Source: Acidianus brierleyi (GTDB lineage: Archaea; Thermoproteota; Thermoprotei_A; Sulfolobales; Sulfolobaceae). From it: a DNA stretch of 64,000 nt. Below are positions 35,576-45,337 of the stretch, piece after piece. How positions within the stretch are numbered: position 1 is the stretch's first letter; every line of letters starts with the position of its first letter. A model generated the notes under the pieces. That model saw only the letters and a program-made list of their open reading frames with translations. It had not been told where the DNA came from and ran no database searches. Location of the stretch: the NCBI RefSeq assembly GCF_003201835.2, contig NZ_CP029289.2:434001-498000 (forward strand), written 5' to 3'. The translations under genes were made by a program, and so were the position numbers.

Positions 35576-37245
35576 AATTAAGTAGGCAAAGATATTCTGA
35601 ACTTTATGGACCTACAGAAGGAGACAAAATAAGGTTAGCGGATACTAACTTGTATATTAAAATTGAAAAAGACTTAATTACAAAGGGCGATGAACTAGTT
35701 TTTGGCGCAGGAAAATCAGCTAGAGACGGATTGGGATTACTTCCTACATCTAGAGAAGAAGACTCTATGGATCTAGTAATAACTAACGCCATAATAATAG
35801 ATCCAAGTATAGGAATAGTAAAAGCAGATATAGGAATTAAAAATGGAATAATTATCGGTATAGGGCACGCTGGAAATCCTTTTATAATGAACGGTGTAGA
35901 TTTTGTTGTAGGATCTTCTACTGAAATAATTTCTGGAGAAGGTTTAATAGCTACCCCAGGATTTATAGATTCTCACGTCCATTGGGTAGCTCCTCAACAA
36001 ATCTTTGATGCATTATCTGCTGGTTTCACGACCATAATAGGAGGTGGTACTGGACCAGCAGAAGGTACAAAAGCTACTACTGCCGTTCCAGGCAGTTGGA
36101 ATTTAAAAATGATGATGGAAGCATTAGATCCCTTTCCACTCAATTTTGCCCTAACAGCTAAAGGATCCTCAGGAAGGATTAGTATGGAACAAGTAATACA
36201 TTCTGGAGCTTCTGGTTTTAAGATTCATGAAGATTGGGGAGCAATGCCTAGTGTAATAGACGAAACTTTAACTGTTGCTGATGAATATGATGTCCAAGTT
36301 ACAATACATACTGATACCTCTAATGAAAGCGGATATTTGGAAGATACATTAAATGCCATAGGCGGAAGAACTATTCATGCCTATCACGTTGAAGGTGCTG
36401 GCGGTGGTCACGCTCCAGATATAATAAGAATATCTGGGGAACCAAATGTTTTACCGTCTTCTACTAATCCAACTAAACCTTTTACAATTCATACTTATGA
36501 TGAACACTTAGAAATGCTAATGGCTGTTCATCACCTAAATCCTAAAGTTCCAGAAGATATAGCTTATGCAGAATCTAGAATAAGAGCAGAAACTATGGCA
36601 GCAGAAGATTATCTTCATGATATAGGTGCAATAAGTATGATGTCCTCAGATTCTCAAGCTATGGGAAGAGTAGGTGAAACTGGAATAAGAACTTTTCAGC
36701 TAGCACATAAGATGAAAGAACTGAATTTAATAAATATAGATGATAATTTCAGAGTATTAAGATATATATCTAAAATAACTATTAATCCTGCTATAACTCA
36801 CGGTATTTCTGATTATGTGGGTAGCTTATTACCTGGAAGGGTGGCTGATATTGTATTATGGGATCCAAGATTTTTCCCTGTAAAACCTTATATGATAATA
36901 AAAGGCGGTGCAATAGCATGGGCAATTATGGGTGAAACTAATGCATCAGTAGCCTACGCTCAACCACTACTTTATAAGCCTATGTTTGGTTATTATTCTG
37001 CTCCTATGGTTTCATTCTTTTTTACTAGCCAGGAAGGAGTTAAAGAAGCCTCAAAAGTTGTAAAAAGATCGGTCTTACCTGTTAAAAATACAAGGAAACT
37101 GGGTAAAAAAGACATGAAATATAATTCTACTCTACCAAAAATCGAAGTGGATCCAGATAGTTACGAAGTAAAAATCGATGGAATAATACCTAAAGTTCCT
37201 CCAGCTGTAAAACTTCCACTAACTCAATTATATTTTATGTTTTAA
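35572..37245 (+). CDS. ureC: urease alpha (catalytic) subunit
   Basis: A 557-aa catalytic subunit whose numbering runs in step with bacterial UreC. Nickel ligands are all present: H135 and H137 (SHVHW), carbamylated-Lys K217 (GFKIHED), H246, H272 and D360 (SSDSQAMG), plus substrate-contact H219 and catalytic H320 and R336. The flap normally reads CHH with an invariant Cys at 319; here it is V319 (LMAVHHLNPK). In bacterial urease that Cys is not strictly required for activity but affects rate and pH response, so the enzyme should still work. It splits urea to ammonia and carbamate in the cytoplasm. Confidence 0.96.
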   Translation: MKLSRQRYSELYGPTEGDKIRLADTNLYIKIEKDLITKGDELVFGAGKSARDGLGLLPTSREEDSMDLVITNAIIIDPSIGIVKADIGIKNGIIIGIGHAGNPFIMNGVDFVVGSSTEIISGEGLIATPGFIDSHVHWVAPQQIFDALSAGFTTIIGGGTGPAEGTKATTAVPGSWNLKMMMEALDPFPLNFALTAKGSSGRISMEQVIHSGASGFKIHEDWGAMPSVIDETLTVADEYDVQVTIHTDTSNESGYLEDTLNAIGGRTIHAYHVEGAGGGHAPDIIRISGEPNVLPSSTNPTKPFTIHTYDEHLEMLMAVHHLNPKVPEDIAYAESRIRAETMAAEDYLHDIGAISMMSSDSQAMGRVGETGIRTFQLAHKMKELNLINIDDNFRVLRYISKITINPAITHGISDYVGSLLPGRVADIVLWDPRFFPVKPYMIIKGGAIAWAIMGETNASVAYAQPLLYKPMFGYYSAPMVSFFFTSQEGVKEASKVVKRSVLPVKNTRKLGKKDMKYNSTLPKIEVDPDSYEVKIDGIIPKVPPAVKLPLTQLYFMF

Positions 37246-37246
37246 G

Positions 37247-37729
37247 GTGATAGTTATGAATGTCATTAAAAGGCTTGGAAATGAAAACCAATTTAGAAAT
37301 TTAATTGAAAAAGCAAGAAGATCCAATTTATTAATAGAGGCCTATGTAGATCGACAATGTTTTGAGAGGCATAGATGTAAGATAAAGGTAGATAATAAAG
37401 AGATTTCTGTAAATATGTTAGGCATCCCGCTAAAGGACGGCGATGTTTTAGTGACAGATGAGGGATATATTGTAATACTGAGACTTAAAGAAGAAAGCGT
37501 GCTCTCATTCAAACTTAATGAATTAGAGAAAAGCTTCAAACTTGGTTATGAAATAGGAAATCTTCATTTAAGAATAATGTTAAAGGATAATGAGGTTATA
37601 ATACCTACTGAAATAGGTATTGATTATTTATTACAAAAATTTAAGGATTATAATCCAAAATTAAAAAAAGAAAAGTTCCTTCCAAATATAGAACCTACAG
37701 CAGTAGTGATAAGCTTTGCTGATACCTAG
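37247..37729 (+). CDS. ureE: urease accessory protein, nickel metallochaperone
   Basis: A 160-aa UreE-like protein: N-terminal peptide-binding domain (about 1-75, including CFERHRCKIKVDNKEISVNM and LGIPLKDGDVLVTDEG) and a C-terminal ferredoxin-like metal-binding domain (GYEIGNLHLRIMLKDNEVII). The GN.H metal-binding His is present, but the His-rich tail found in many bacterial UreE is absent, so it stores little nickel. Starts just after ureC with a GGTGATAG ribosome binding site; overlaps ureF by 14 bp. Confidence 0.88.
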   Translation: MIVMNVIKRLGNENQFRNLIEKARRSNLLIEAYVDRQCFERHRCKIKVDNKEISVNMLGIPLKDGDVLVTDEGYIVILRLKEESVLSFKLNELEKSFKLGYEIGNLHLRIMLKDNEVIIPTEIGIDYLLQKFKDYNPKLKKEKFLPNIEPTAVVISFADT

Positions 37730-38312
37730 AATTTTCCAGATCTTTGATAGTGCCTTACCTATAGGTTCTTTCAATTACTCTTCTGGAATAGAGGAGGCAT
37801 ATTATAGAGGATATAATATAGAGAATTTTATATATACGGTTTTTAATAATGTTATTTTAAAAGGAGACACAGTAGCTGTCATAAAATCCTTTAAAGATCC
37901 TTATTATATGGATGAGTTAGTGTATGCTTCTAAACTAACTAATGAATTAAGAGAAATGACAACAAATATGGGAAGATCTCTAGCTTCTTTAGATTTATGT
38001 CAAGATGATTTCATTAGAAACGTTAAAGAAGGTAAGACTTACGGTACTTATCCAGTTGTAGTAGCTAGAATATGTAAATGCTTAGGTATAAGTGAAGATG
38101 ACTGCGCAATAGGACTAACCTATAGTGAAGCTTCTCTTTTAGTATTTTCTGCTGTAAGATTAGGCGCTATAAGTTACTATAGGGGGCAAGAGATTCTTTC
38201 TACACTTTTAAATAGAATAGAAATTCATGAAGAGTTTGAGCCTTTTGATCCTATTTTAGATATTTTATCAAAATCTCATGAGAAAAGGGAACCAAAGGTG
38301 TTTATGTCTTGA
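37716..38312 (+). CDS. ureF: urease accessory protein
   Basis: A 198-aa helical UreF with the standard start FQIFDSALPIGSFNYSSGIE. UreF acts as a scaffold that joins UreD and UreG on the apourease and controls GTP hydrolysis. TTG start at 37716, inside the end of ureE. It overlaps ureG by 4 bp. Slightly shorter than bacterial copies (about 225 aa). Confidence 0.9.
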   Translation: MLIPRIFQIFDSALPIGSFNYSSGIEEAYYRGYNIENFIYTVFNNVILKGDTVAVIKSFKDPYYMDELVYASKLTNELREMTTNMGRSLASLDLCQDDFIRNVKEGKTYGTYPVVVARICKCLGISEDDCAIGLTYSEASLLVFSAVRLGAISYYRGQEILSTLLNRIEIHEEFEPFDPILDILSKSHEKREPKVFMS

Positions 38313-38938
38313 TTAAAATTGGTGTTCTAGGTCCAGTAGGTTCTGGAAAAACTACATTAATAGAATTTTTAGCAAAAGAATTTATAAAGATGAAATTTAA
38401 AGTAGGAATAGTTACTAATGACGTAGTTTCAAATTTTGACGCAGTAAGGATATATTCAGATTTAGTCTTAAAAGATAAAGTATTGCCTAAGGAAAATATT
38501 GTGGGATTAGTTACTGGGGGATGTCCACATACTGCAATTAGAGAAGATCCTTCTTTAAATATGAGAGCTATAGAAACGTTATCAAGGAAATCTAAATTAG
38601 ATATAATATTTATAGAAAGTGGTGGAGATAATGTAATGAGCACTTTTAGCCCATTATTATCAGATTATAGTATATTCGTATTAGACACATCTGCTGGAGA
38701 TAAATATCCTAGAAAAGGAGGATTGGGTATTACACAAAGCGATTTGCTTGTTATCAACAAAATAGACTTAGCTCCATACGTAGGAGCAGATCTTAGCAAA
38801 ATGAGAGAAGATGCAGAATCTGTTAGGGAAGGCAAACCTACGGCATTTATAAGTTTAAGAACTATGGAAGGAACAGAAGAGCTCATGAGAATATTGCTGG
38901 AGGATTTGAATATTGAAGGCTTACTTGGAAATAAATAA
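38309..38938 (+). CDS. ureG: urease accessory GTPase
   Basis: A 209-aa SIMIBI GTPase. Walker A GPVGSGKTTLIEFL at the start, the metal-binding CPH motif in TGGCPHTAIREDPSLN, the IFIESGGDN switch and the NKID guanine-specificity motif (VINKIDLAPYVGADL). UreG delivers nickel to UreC using GTP. The end overlaps ureD by 26 bp. Confidence 0.95.
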   Translation: MIKIGVLGPVGSGKTTLIEFLAKEFIKMKFKVGIVTNDVVSNFDAVRIYSDLVLKDKVLPKENIVGLVTGGCPHTAIREDPSLNMRAIETLSRKSKLDIIFIESGGDNVMSTFSPLLSDYSIFVLDTSAGDKYPRKGGLGITQSDLLVINKIDLAPYVGADLSKMREDAESVREGKPTAFISLRTMEGTEELMRILLEDLNIEGLLGNK

Positions 38939-39518
38939 TTATAATAATAAATTTTACATATTTAAAGAAGGTCCTCTAGGAGCATTTAAAGTAAATAAAA
39001 CAATATATATTGTAAATCCTTCAGAAGTTCTAGCTAACAACGACAATATAGAAATTAAAATAGCTACTGATGAGGGGAAAATTACTGACCAAGCTTATAC
39101 AAAAATTATATCTAAATCCATTGTAAATCTTAGAATTAGTATTTCTGGAAGTTTTTCATATATACCACACCCAATACTTTTTTACAATAAAGCTAATGCA
39201 GAAATAAATAACGAATTTTATGTTTCAGATAAAGCTATAATAATTGAATCATATATTTTAGGAAGGAAAGGACATGGAGAAATTTTTAGAGAAGGTAAAA
39301 TCAAGTCTATTACAAAGATTTTTTCCAGAAATAGATTAAAGATATTTGATATTTTTAAGGTAAAAAATGAAGATTATAGAAATCCAAATTTAATGGGTAA
39401 AGAATGTATAATAAATATATATAAGATTGAAAACGATGAAGTCGATATAGATAAAAGAATAGTTTCTACAGAAGACATAGAAGAAGAATTATCTTTACTA
39501 TATATGCTTACTAAATAA
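38913..39518 (+). CDS. ureD: urease accessory protein UreD/UreH
   Basis: A 201-aa beta-rich protein, shorter and more divergent than bacterial UreD (about 270 aa). Family hints: TDQAYTKI (the T.Q..TK motif), SYIPHPILFYNKANAEINNE (P.P...F..A...) and GRKGHGEIFREGKIKS (GR...GE.F). Its position after ureG completes the set. It would bind apourease and channel nickel from UreG. The call rests partly on operon context. Confidence 0.85.
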   Translation: MKAYLEINNYNNKFYIFKEGPLGAFKVNKTIYIVNPSEVLANNDNIEIKIATDEGKITDQAYTKIISKSIVNLRISISGSFSYIPHPILFYNKANAEINNEFYVSDKAIIIESYILGRKGHGEIFREGKIKSITKIFSRNRLKIFDIFKVKNEDYRNPNLMGKECIINIYKIENDEVDIDKRIVSTEDIEEELSLLYMLTK

Positions 39519-39607
39519 TCGCATAATATTTATTTTTTATATATATAATTCTTCTAAATATTTGAAAGAATGAATGTATAAATTAAAAAATTCTTTAAAA
39601 ATGCATA

Positions 39608-39787
39608 GGGAGTTGTCTCTAAACTATAAAAATTTTTCACAAAAACAATTATATAGTATAATAACATATTAATTAGCGGGTGGTAGAATTGATGTCTTTA
39701 AAATGTACGAATAAACATATATTTAGGAGTAGTTTATTTGAATATTTGATTCTTTTCAAACCTAAACAATAATTTTGGTGTATTTTT
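39608..39787 (+). mobile_element. possible decayed insertion-sequence end with a 26-codon frame
   Basis: The gap between ureD and the aminotransferase holds GGGAGTTGTCTCTAAACTAT (39608 on), whose look is that of a terminal inverted repeat, then after 65 bp a GGGTGGTAG-preceded ATG (39692) opening MSLKCTNKHIFRSSLFEYLI and stopping at 39772. This layout, end repeat then start of a transposase-like frame, suggests the left end of a lost IS. I could not find a matching right end and do not recognise the peptide, so this is tentative. Confidence 0.3.
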
Positions 39788-41104
39788 ATGTTCGAGAATT
39801 ATTATGCTGATACTATCAATTCTAAGGTTCTCTATGAAGAGGCAACAACAATTATCCCATACGGCGTAAGTAGTAATTATAGATTTTTCGATCCTTATCC
39901 TCTTTACCTAAAGCGAGGGAAAGGAAGCAAAGTATGGGATGTGGATGGAAACGAATACATAGACTTCAATTTAGGTTTTGGTGTACTAGAAGTAGGTCAT
40001 TCAAATGAAATTGTTGCAGAAGAAGTTTATAACGCATTTAAGGAGAGTTCTATTCTTGGTTTTGAGTATTGTAAGGCTATTGAATTAGCTAAGATAATTA
40101 AGAAAAGGTATAATGTTGACATGGTAAGATTCTCTTCAACAGGCACAGAAGCAACAATGCACTCAATAAGAATAGCAAGAGCATACTCAAGAAAAAAGAA
40201 AATAATAAAATTCGAAGGACACTACCACGGATCACACGACCAATTACTAGTAAACGTTAATCCTACAAAAGAAGGTATAGTTCCATCTTCCTTAGGTATT
40301 CCTGAGGAGGTAATTAAAAATACTTTAATAGCAGAATGGAATAATCTAGAATCATTCGAAAAAATAATAAGAGAAAACAAAGACATAGGAGCAGTAATAA
40401 TGGAACCAATAGCAATGAACATGGGACTAATACCCACAAAACTAGACTTTCTAAAGGGTGTAGTGGAGTTATCCAGAGAAAATAACATAGTAGTAATTTT
40501 TGACGAAACTAAAACGGGAGGGAAATATAACTCAGGTGCAGCTGGATATTTTAATCTTGAACCAGATATTAAAGTAATAGGTAAATCTATAGCTGGAGGT
40601 CTTCCTTTATCAGTAATAGCAGGAAAGAAAGAAATTATGTCTGTTATAGGTCCAGGTAAGGTAGCTCATGGAGGTACTTTTAATGCTAATCCTCTTTCAG
40701 TAAGAGCTGCAATTGTTACCTTAGAGAAAATTCTAACAGAAAACGCATTCTATCATATGCATAGATTAAGTGAAATTCTAGAGTCAGGATACAAGGACAT
40801 AGCAGAAGATTCTAAGATAGAGCTAAGTGTAACTAGATGGGGACCTAGTGGTTCTATTTACTTTCTAGATAAGGTTCCAATGAGTTATAAAGAATTCATA
40901 AAAGCCGATTTTGGAAAATGGGGAACTTATTTCTTTGCAATGCTATCTCAAGGAGTGATACCTATGGCTGGATTTAATGAACAATGGACTATATCAATAA
41001 AACATTCTGAAGAAGATATACGTAAGCATTTAGAGTGTGCAGATAACGCGATAAAGTTAGCTAAAAATAAAAGAACAGAAGTAAATTTAGACGAGTCGTT
41101 CTAA
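39788..41104 (+). CDS. glutamate-1-semialdehyde aminomutase-like class III aminotransferase
   Basis: A 438-aa PLP-dependent class III aminotransferase. Seen: YFDFNLGFG-like entry (EYIDFNLGFGVLEVGHSNEI), the phosphate-site FSSTGTEATMHSIRIARAYS, the HYHGSHD segment, FDETKTGG (PLP-binding Asp) and the Schiff-base Lys in VIGKSIAGGLPLSVIAGKKE. HemL proteins make 5-aminolevulinate, but many archaeal homologues are other amine or amino-acid transaminases, so the substrate is open. It sits between urease and a permease remnant, which fits amine-nitrogen metabolism. Codon use is patchy, see findings. A 4-base overlap (TAATG) links it to a tiny frame downstream. Confidence 0.82.
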   Translation: MFENYYADTINSKVLYEEATTIIPYGVSSNYRFFDPYPLYLKRGKGSKVWDVDGNEYIDFNLGFGVLEVGHSNEIVAEEVYNAFKESSILGFEYCKAIELAKIIKKRYNVDMVRFSSTGTEATMHSIRIARAYSRKKKIIKFEGHYHGSHDQLLVNVNPTKEGIVPSSLGIPEEVIKNTLIAEWNNLESFEKIIRENKDIGAVIMEPIAMNMGLIPTKLDFLKGVVELSRENNIVVIFDETKTGGKYNSGAAGYFNLEPDIKVIGKSIAGGLPLSVIAGKKEIMSVIGPGKVAHGGTFNANPLSVRAAIVTLEKILTENAFYHMHRLSEILESGYKDIAEDSKIELSVTRWGPSGSIYFLDKVPMSYKEFIKADFGKWGTYFFAMLSQGVIPMAGFNEQWTISIKHSEEDIRKHLECADNAIKLAKNKRTEVNLDESF

Positions 41105-41184
41105 TGAACATTTTAAAGTTAATCATCTACTTTGCCTCAATCATAACTTTCTTAATATCCATTTTTAGGTTTCATAATATTTAA
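41104..41184 (+). CDS. candidate 26-residue single-helix membrane peptide
   Basis: ATG overlaps the aminotransferase stop (TAATG), opening MNILKLIIYFASIITFLISI and ending RFHNI. One hydrophobic helix of about 18 residues fills it. The coupling to the upstream stop gives it a ready means of translation. Nothing else supports it; it could be chance in AT-rich DNA. Confidence 0.3.
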   Translation: MNILKLIIYFASIITFLISIFRFHNI

Positions 41185-41296
41185 TACTTTTCAGTGAATA
41201 GTCTTATATATAGGGTGTGAGGTTTACAATGTATATTTATTAAAACCAATTTTTTTACACTGTATTTATCCAAGGGATTTTAAACTTTTATTCTAG

Positions 41297-42905
<1,609 letters not shown>

Positions 42906-42906
42906 G

Positions 42907-43107
42907 CTATTCTATCCCTTTAGACAAAATATTTTTTATATCATTTAATGTATCATTTATCTCTTTTACTTTTAGTATAATTAGATTCATTAATATGTTG
43001 TAATCTAAATTAGAATATTTTTCTAATTCTTCCTTTAACTCTTTATTTTCAATTTCGTTTATTAGCTTGTCCGTATTTGATTTTTTCCTTACTACTATAA
43101 TTTTCAT
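42907..43107 (-). CDS. hypothetical small acidic/basic coiled protein
   Basis: A 66-aa protein with long charged helices (NTDKLINEIENKELKEELEK, LIILKVKEINDTLNDIKNIL). Last gene of the minus-strand ABC-exporter operon, 2 bp after the previous gene. No family recognised; the heptad-like pattern suggests a coiled coil that may pair with the protein at 43110-43400. Confidence 0.6.
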   Translation of the reverse strand: MKIIVVRKKSNTDKLINEIENKELKEELEKYSNLDYNILMNLIILKVKEINDTLNDIKNILSKGIE

Positions 43108-43109
43108 TT

Positions 43110-43400
43110 TTACACCTCGGATGCCTTCTTAAGTATATCTCTTATTTCCTTCATGGATTTAGATTCTTCTTCTAGAGTAGAAAGAAGTTGAAGTAACATT
43201 TTCATGTCATCCTTAGAATAATCTTCTGTAGACTCTTCTAAAATGAATGCCCATAGAAAGTTAAATCCTGAAATAACCAGCGCAGCTATAGAAATTATAG
43301 TAGCAACTATAATTTCTACTTTAATTTCAAATAGTTCAAATGGTACCAGTATACCAATAATTAAACCACTAATAATTAATACTATTGAACTACCTTTCAT
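43110..43400 (-). CDS. small two-helix membrane protein
   Basis: A 96-aa protein with two membrane helices (SIVLIISGLIIGILVPFELF and IIVATIISIAALVISGFNFL) and a cytoplasmic acidic, helical tail (STEDYSKDDMKMLLQLLSTL...). It overlaps the ArsR-like gene by 11 bp in the same operon. Unknown family; possibly an accessory part of the ABC exporter. Confidence 0.6.
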   Translation of the reverse strand: MKGSSIVLIISGLIIGILVPFELFEIKVEIIVATIISIAALVISGFNFLWAFILEESTEDYSKDDMKMLLQLLSTLEEESKSMKEIRDILKKASEV

Positions 43401-43695
43401 CCTTTAGCCCCATTATAACTTGATTATTTATAATAATTTCGAAATCCTTTGCATAATACATTTTTCTTTTATGAGGCTTAGGTTCTTTTATCTCTATATA
43501 TTCTGCTTTTAAGATTCCAGCTTCTTCTAACGCTCTAAGATGAAGATGAGCTAGTGCGTAAGGCATCTTCATGTCTTCCGCTATTTCTTGAACATACATA
43601 GGTCTTTGCAAAATCATTTTCAAAATTCTCACCCTTTGGGGTACTGACAAAGCTTTAGCTACTCTTACTAAATCGGAAATTCTCTCCAAATTCAT
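43390..43695 (-). CDS. ArsR-like winged-helix regulator
   Basis: About 101 aa. The winged helix is clear: LSVPQRVRILKMILQRPMYV, QEIAEDMKMPYALAHLHLRA and LEEAGILKAEYIEIKEPKPH (wing). The start is ATG 43695, which overlaps the permease stop as ATGA; a longer frame upstream lies inside the permease gene. Genes of this type often control their own transporter operon, so autoregulation of the ABC exporter is likely. No Cys-pair metal site is visible. Confidence 0.78.
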   Translation of the reverse strand: MNLERISDLVRVAKALSVPQRVRILKMILQRPMYVQEIAEDMKMPYALAHLHLRALEEAGILKAEYIEIKEPKPHKRKMYYAKDFEIIINNQVIMGLKDER

Positions 43696-44381
43696 GGTTT
43701 TCTCCTTACATACATGTATATAATTAGAAATATAATAGCATAGATAGATATTCCAATATACCATAAAATGTTCAGTTGGCCATCTAGGTTATATCTTAGT
43801 TCTTGTGCTACATACGTTGTTGGTTCAAGTAACGTTGGAATCTTAAAATATAATGGCAATACATAAAATGGTATAAATGTTGCTGCAAAAAAAGATAAGC
43901 CAAAAGAAAGCACTTGAGACAATTGATTTACTTTTCTTTGATCTAGTGACAGACCGAGATCTAGACCCATGAAAGAAGAAACTAAAAGTGAGATAAATGC
44001 GGTAATAGCTAATCCTAGCCAATTAACGTCTATTTTCACTATATTTTCTGCTAATATTACCAATATTATAATTAAAGGAATAGATGTAATAGTTGTCAGA
44101 AAAGCTAAAGCCAAACCTACCATCCATTTAGGAGCTCCTGAGGTATATAAAAGAGTTATATGGCCATCATGTTTCATGAAGGATATTTGTTGTGAAATAG
44201 ATAGAAAGCCATCTATGAATATATATAATGTTAAAGTTCCTGCGACAACACTTGTTGAAAAATATGACTTTGAAAAGTCCAGTAGAAATGCTATAGGGAG
44301 TAGAATTAAGAAAAATATGGTTGTGAGAAGATAAAATCTTGTTTGTCTAAGAAATATTTCTATTAGAGTCAAAAATTTCAT
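43692..44381 (-). CDS. ABC-2-type exporter permease
   Basis: A 229-aa protein with six membrane helices, including FYLLTTIFFLILLPIAFLLD and a C-terminal WYIGISIYAIIFLIIYMYV. A cytoplasmic loop (SQQISFMKHDGHITLLYTSG) fits the coupling region. Works with the ATPase at 44378-45178, overlapping by 4 bp. The exported substrate is unknown; lipids or drugs are typical. Confidence 0.75.
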   Translation of the reverse strand: MKFLTLIEIFLRQTRFYLLTTIFFLILLPIAFLLDFSKSYFSTSVVAGTLTLYIFIDGFLSISQQISFMKHDGHITLLYTSGAPKWMVGLALAFLTTITSIPLIIILVILAENIVKIDVNWLGLAITAFISLLVSSFMGLDLGLSLDQRKVNQLSQVLSFGLSFFAATFIPFYVLPLYFKIPTLLEPTTYVAQELRYNLDGQLNILWYIGISIYAIIFLIIYMYVRRKP

Positions 44382-45178
44382 TGTGATATCACCTTCATAT
44401 AAATATCTTCTAAAGAAGGTAATTTCACCTCAAATCTGAAATTTACAGAATTTAAAAATTTCTTTATTTCGTCTTCTTTTACATAATACCTTTCCCCATT
44501 TTCAATGTTTACAACCTCGTAGTAATTTGAAAATCTCTCTCTAATTTCTCCTATTTTTCCAGAAATTAATATCCTTTTGTTCATAAAATAAACTCTATCA
44601 GATAATTCCTCAGCTTCATCTAAGTAGTGTGTAGTCATTATTATAGTAGTTCCATCTTTTTTTAATTCCTTTAAATAATCCCATACTTCTCTCCTTATTT
44701 CTGGATCTAGTCCTACAGTAGGTTCATCCAAAATTAATAATTTTGGATTACTAATTACTGCAGATGCAATAAGTACTTTTCTCTTATTTCCGCCCGATAA
44801 GTCATCTACTCTTTTTTTAGGTTCTAGCTTCAATTTTTGTATTAGTTCATTACTCTTTATTTTAGCTTCTCTTCTAGATAATCCCTTTAAGATTCCTAAT
44901 AGTTTTATATGCTCTTCCACAGTTAAATCTGTTAACGGCCTAGATTCTTGAGGAACTACTCCTATATACTTAATAGCTTTTTGTGGGCTCATTCCCATTA
45001 TTTTTATCTCTCCTTTATCAGGATAAAGCTCTCCATAAATTTGTCTCATTAATGTTGTTTTCCCTCCTCCATTAGGTCCTAAGAAAGTAACAAACTCTCC
45101 TTCATCTATTTCAAATGATATATCCTCGTTTGCAATTATTTTGCCATAACTTTTCCATACATTTTTAGCTACTATCAT
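44378..45178 (-). CDS. ABC exporter ATP-binding protein
   Basis: A 266-aa ATPase with Walker A (GPNGGGKTTLM), Q-loop (VVPQESRPL), signature (LSGGNKRKV), Walker B (LLILDEPTVGLD) and switch His (TTHYLDEAEELSDRV). It drives the permease encoded next. CcmA/NatA-like, the usual partner of ABC-2 permeases. First gene of the five-gene minus-strand operon. Confidence 0.92.
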   Translation of the reverse strand: MIVAKNVWKSYGKIIANEDISFEIDEGEFVTFLGPNGGGKTTLMRQIYGELYPDKGEIKIMGMSPQKAIKYIGVVPQESRPLTDLTVEEHIKLLGILKGLSRREAKIKSNELIQKLKLEPKKRVDDLSGGNKRKVLIASAVISNPKLLILDEPTVGLDPEIRREVWDYLKELKKDGTTIIMTTHYLDEAEELSDRVYFMNKRILISGKIGEIRERFSNYYEVVNIENGERYYVKEDEIKKFLNSVNFRFEVKLPSLEDIYMKVISQ

Positions 45179-45337
45179 TATTTAATTAGTAAAAATTCTA
45201 GTATATAAATCTCTATCAAGTGTTACTGATAGTGAATAAAAATACTTTTAATTATATTTCCATGATAATAAATAAGTATAATCATAAATACTAATTTTCA
45301 TTATATCCTTATATTAGCTATTATCAAAACTCTTAAT

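Noticed and set aside
38302..38643. 113-codon minus-strand frame over ureG
   Set aside because: Antisense to ureG, whose P-loop and CPH motif are clear.
43696..43764. Longer N-terminus for the ArsR-like protein
   Set aside because: These 23 codons lie within the permease gene; the ATGA overlap at 43692-43695 gives the better start.
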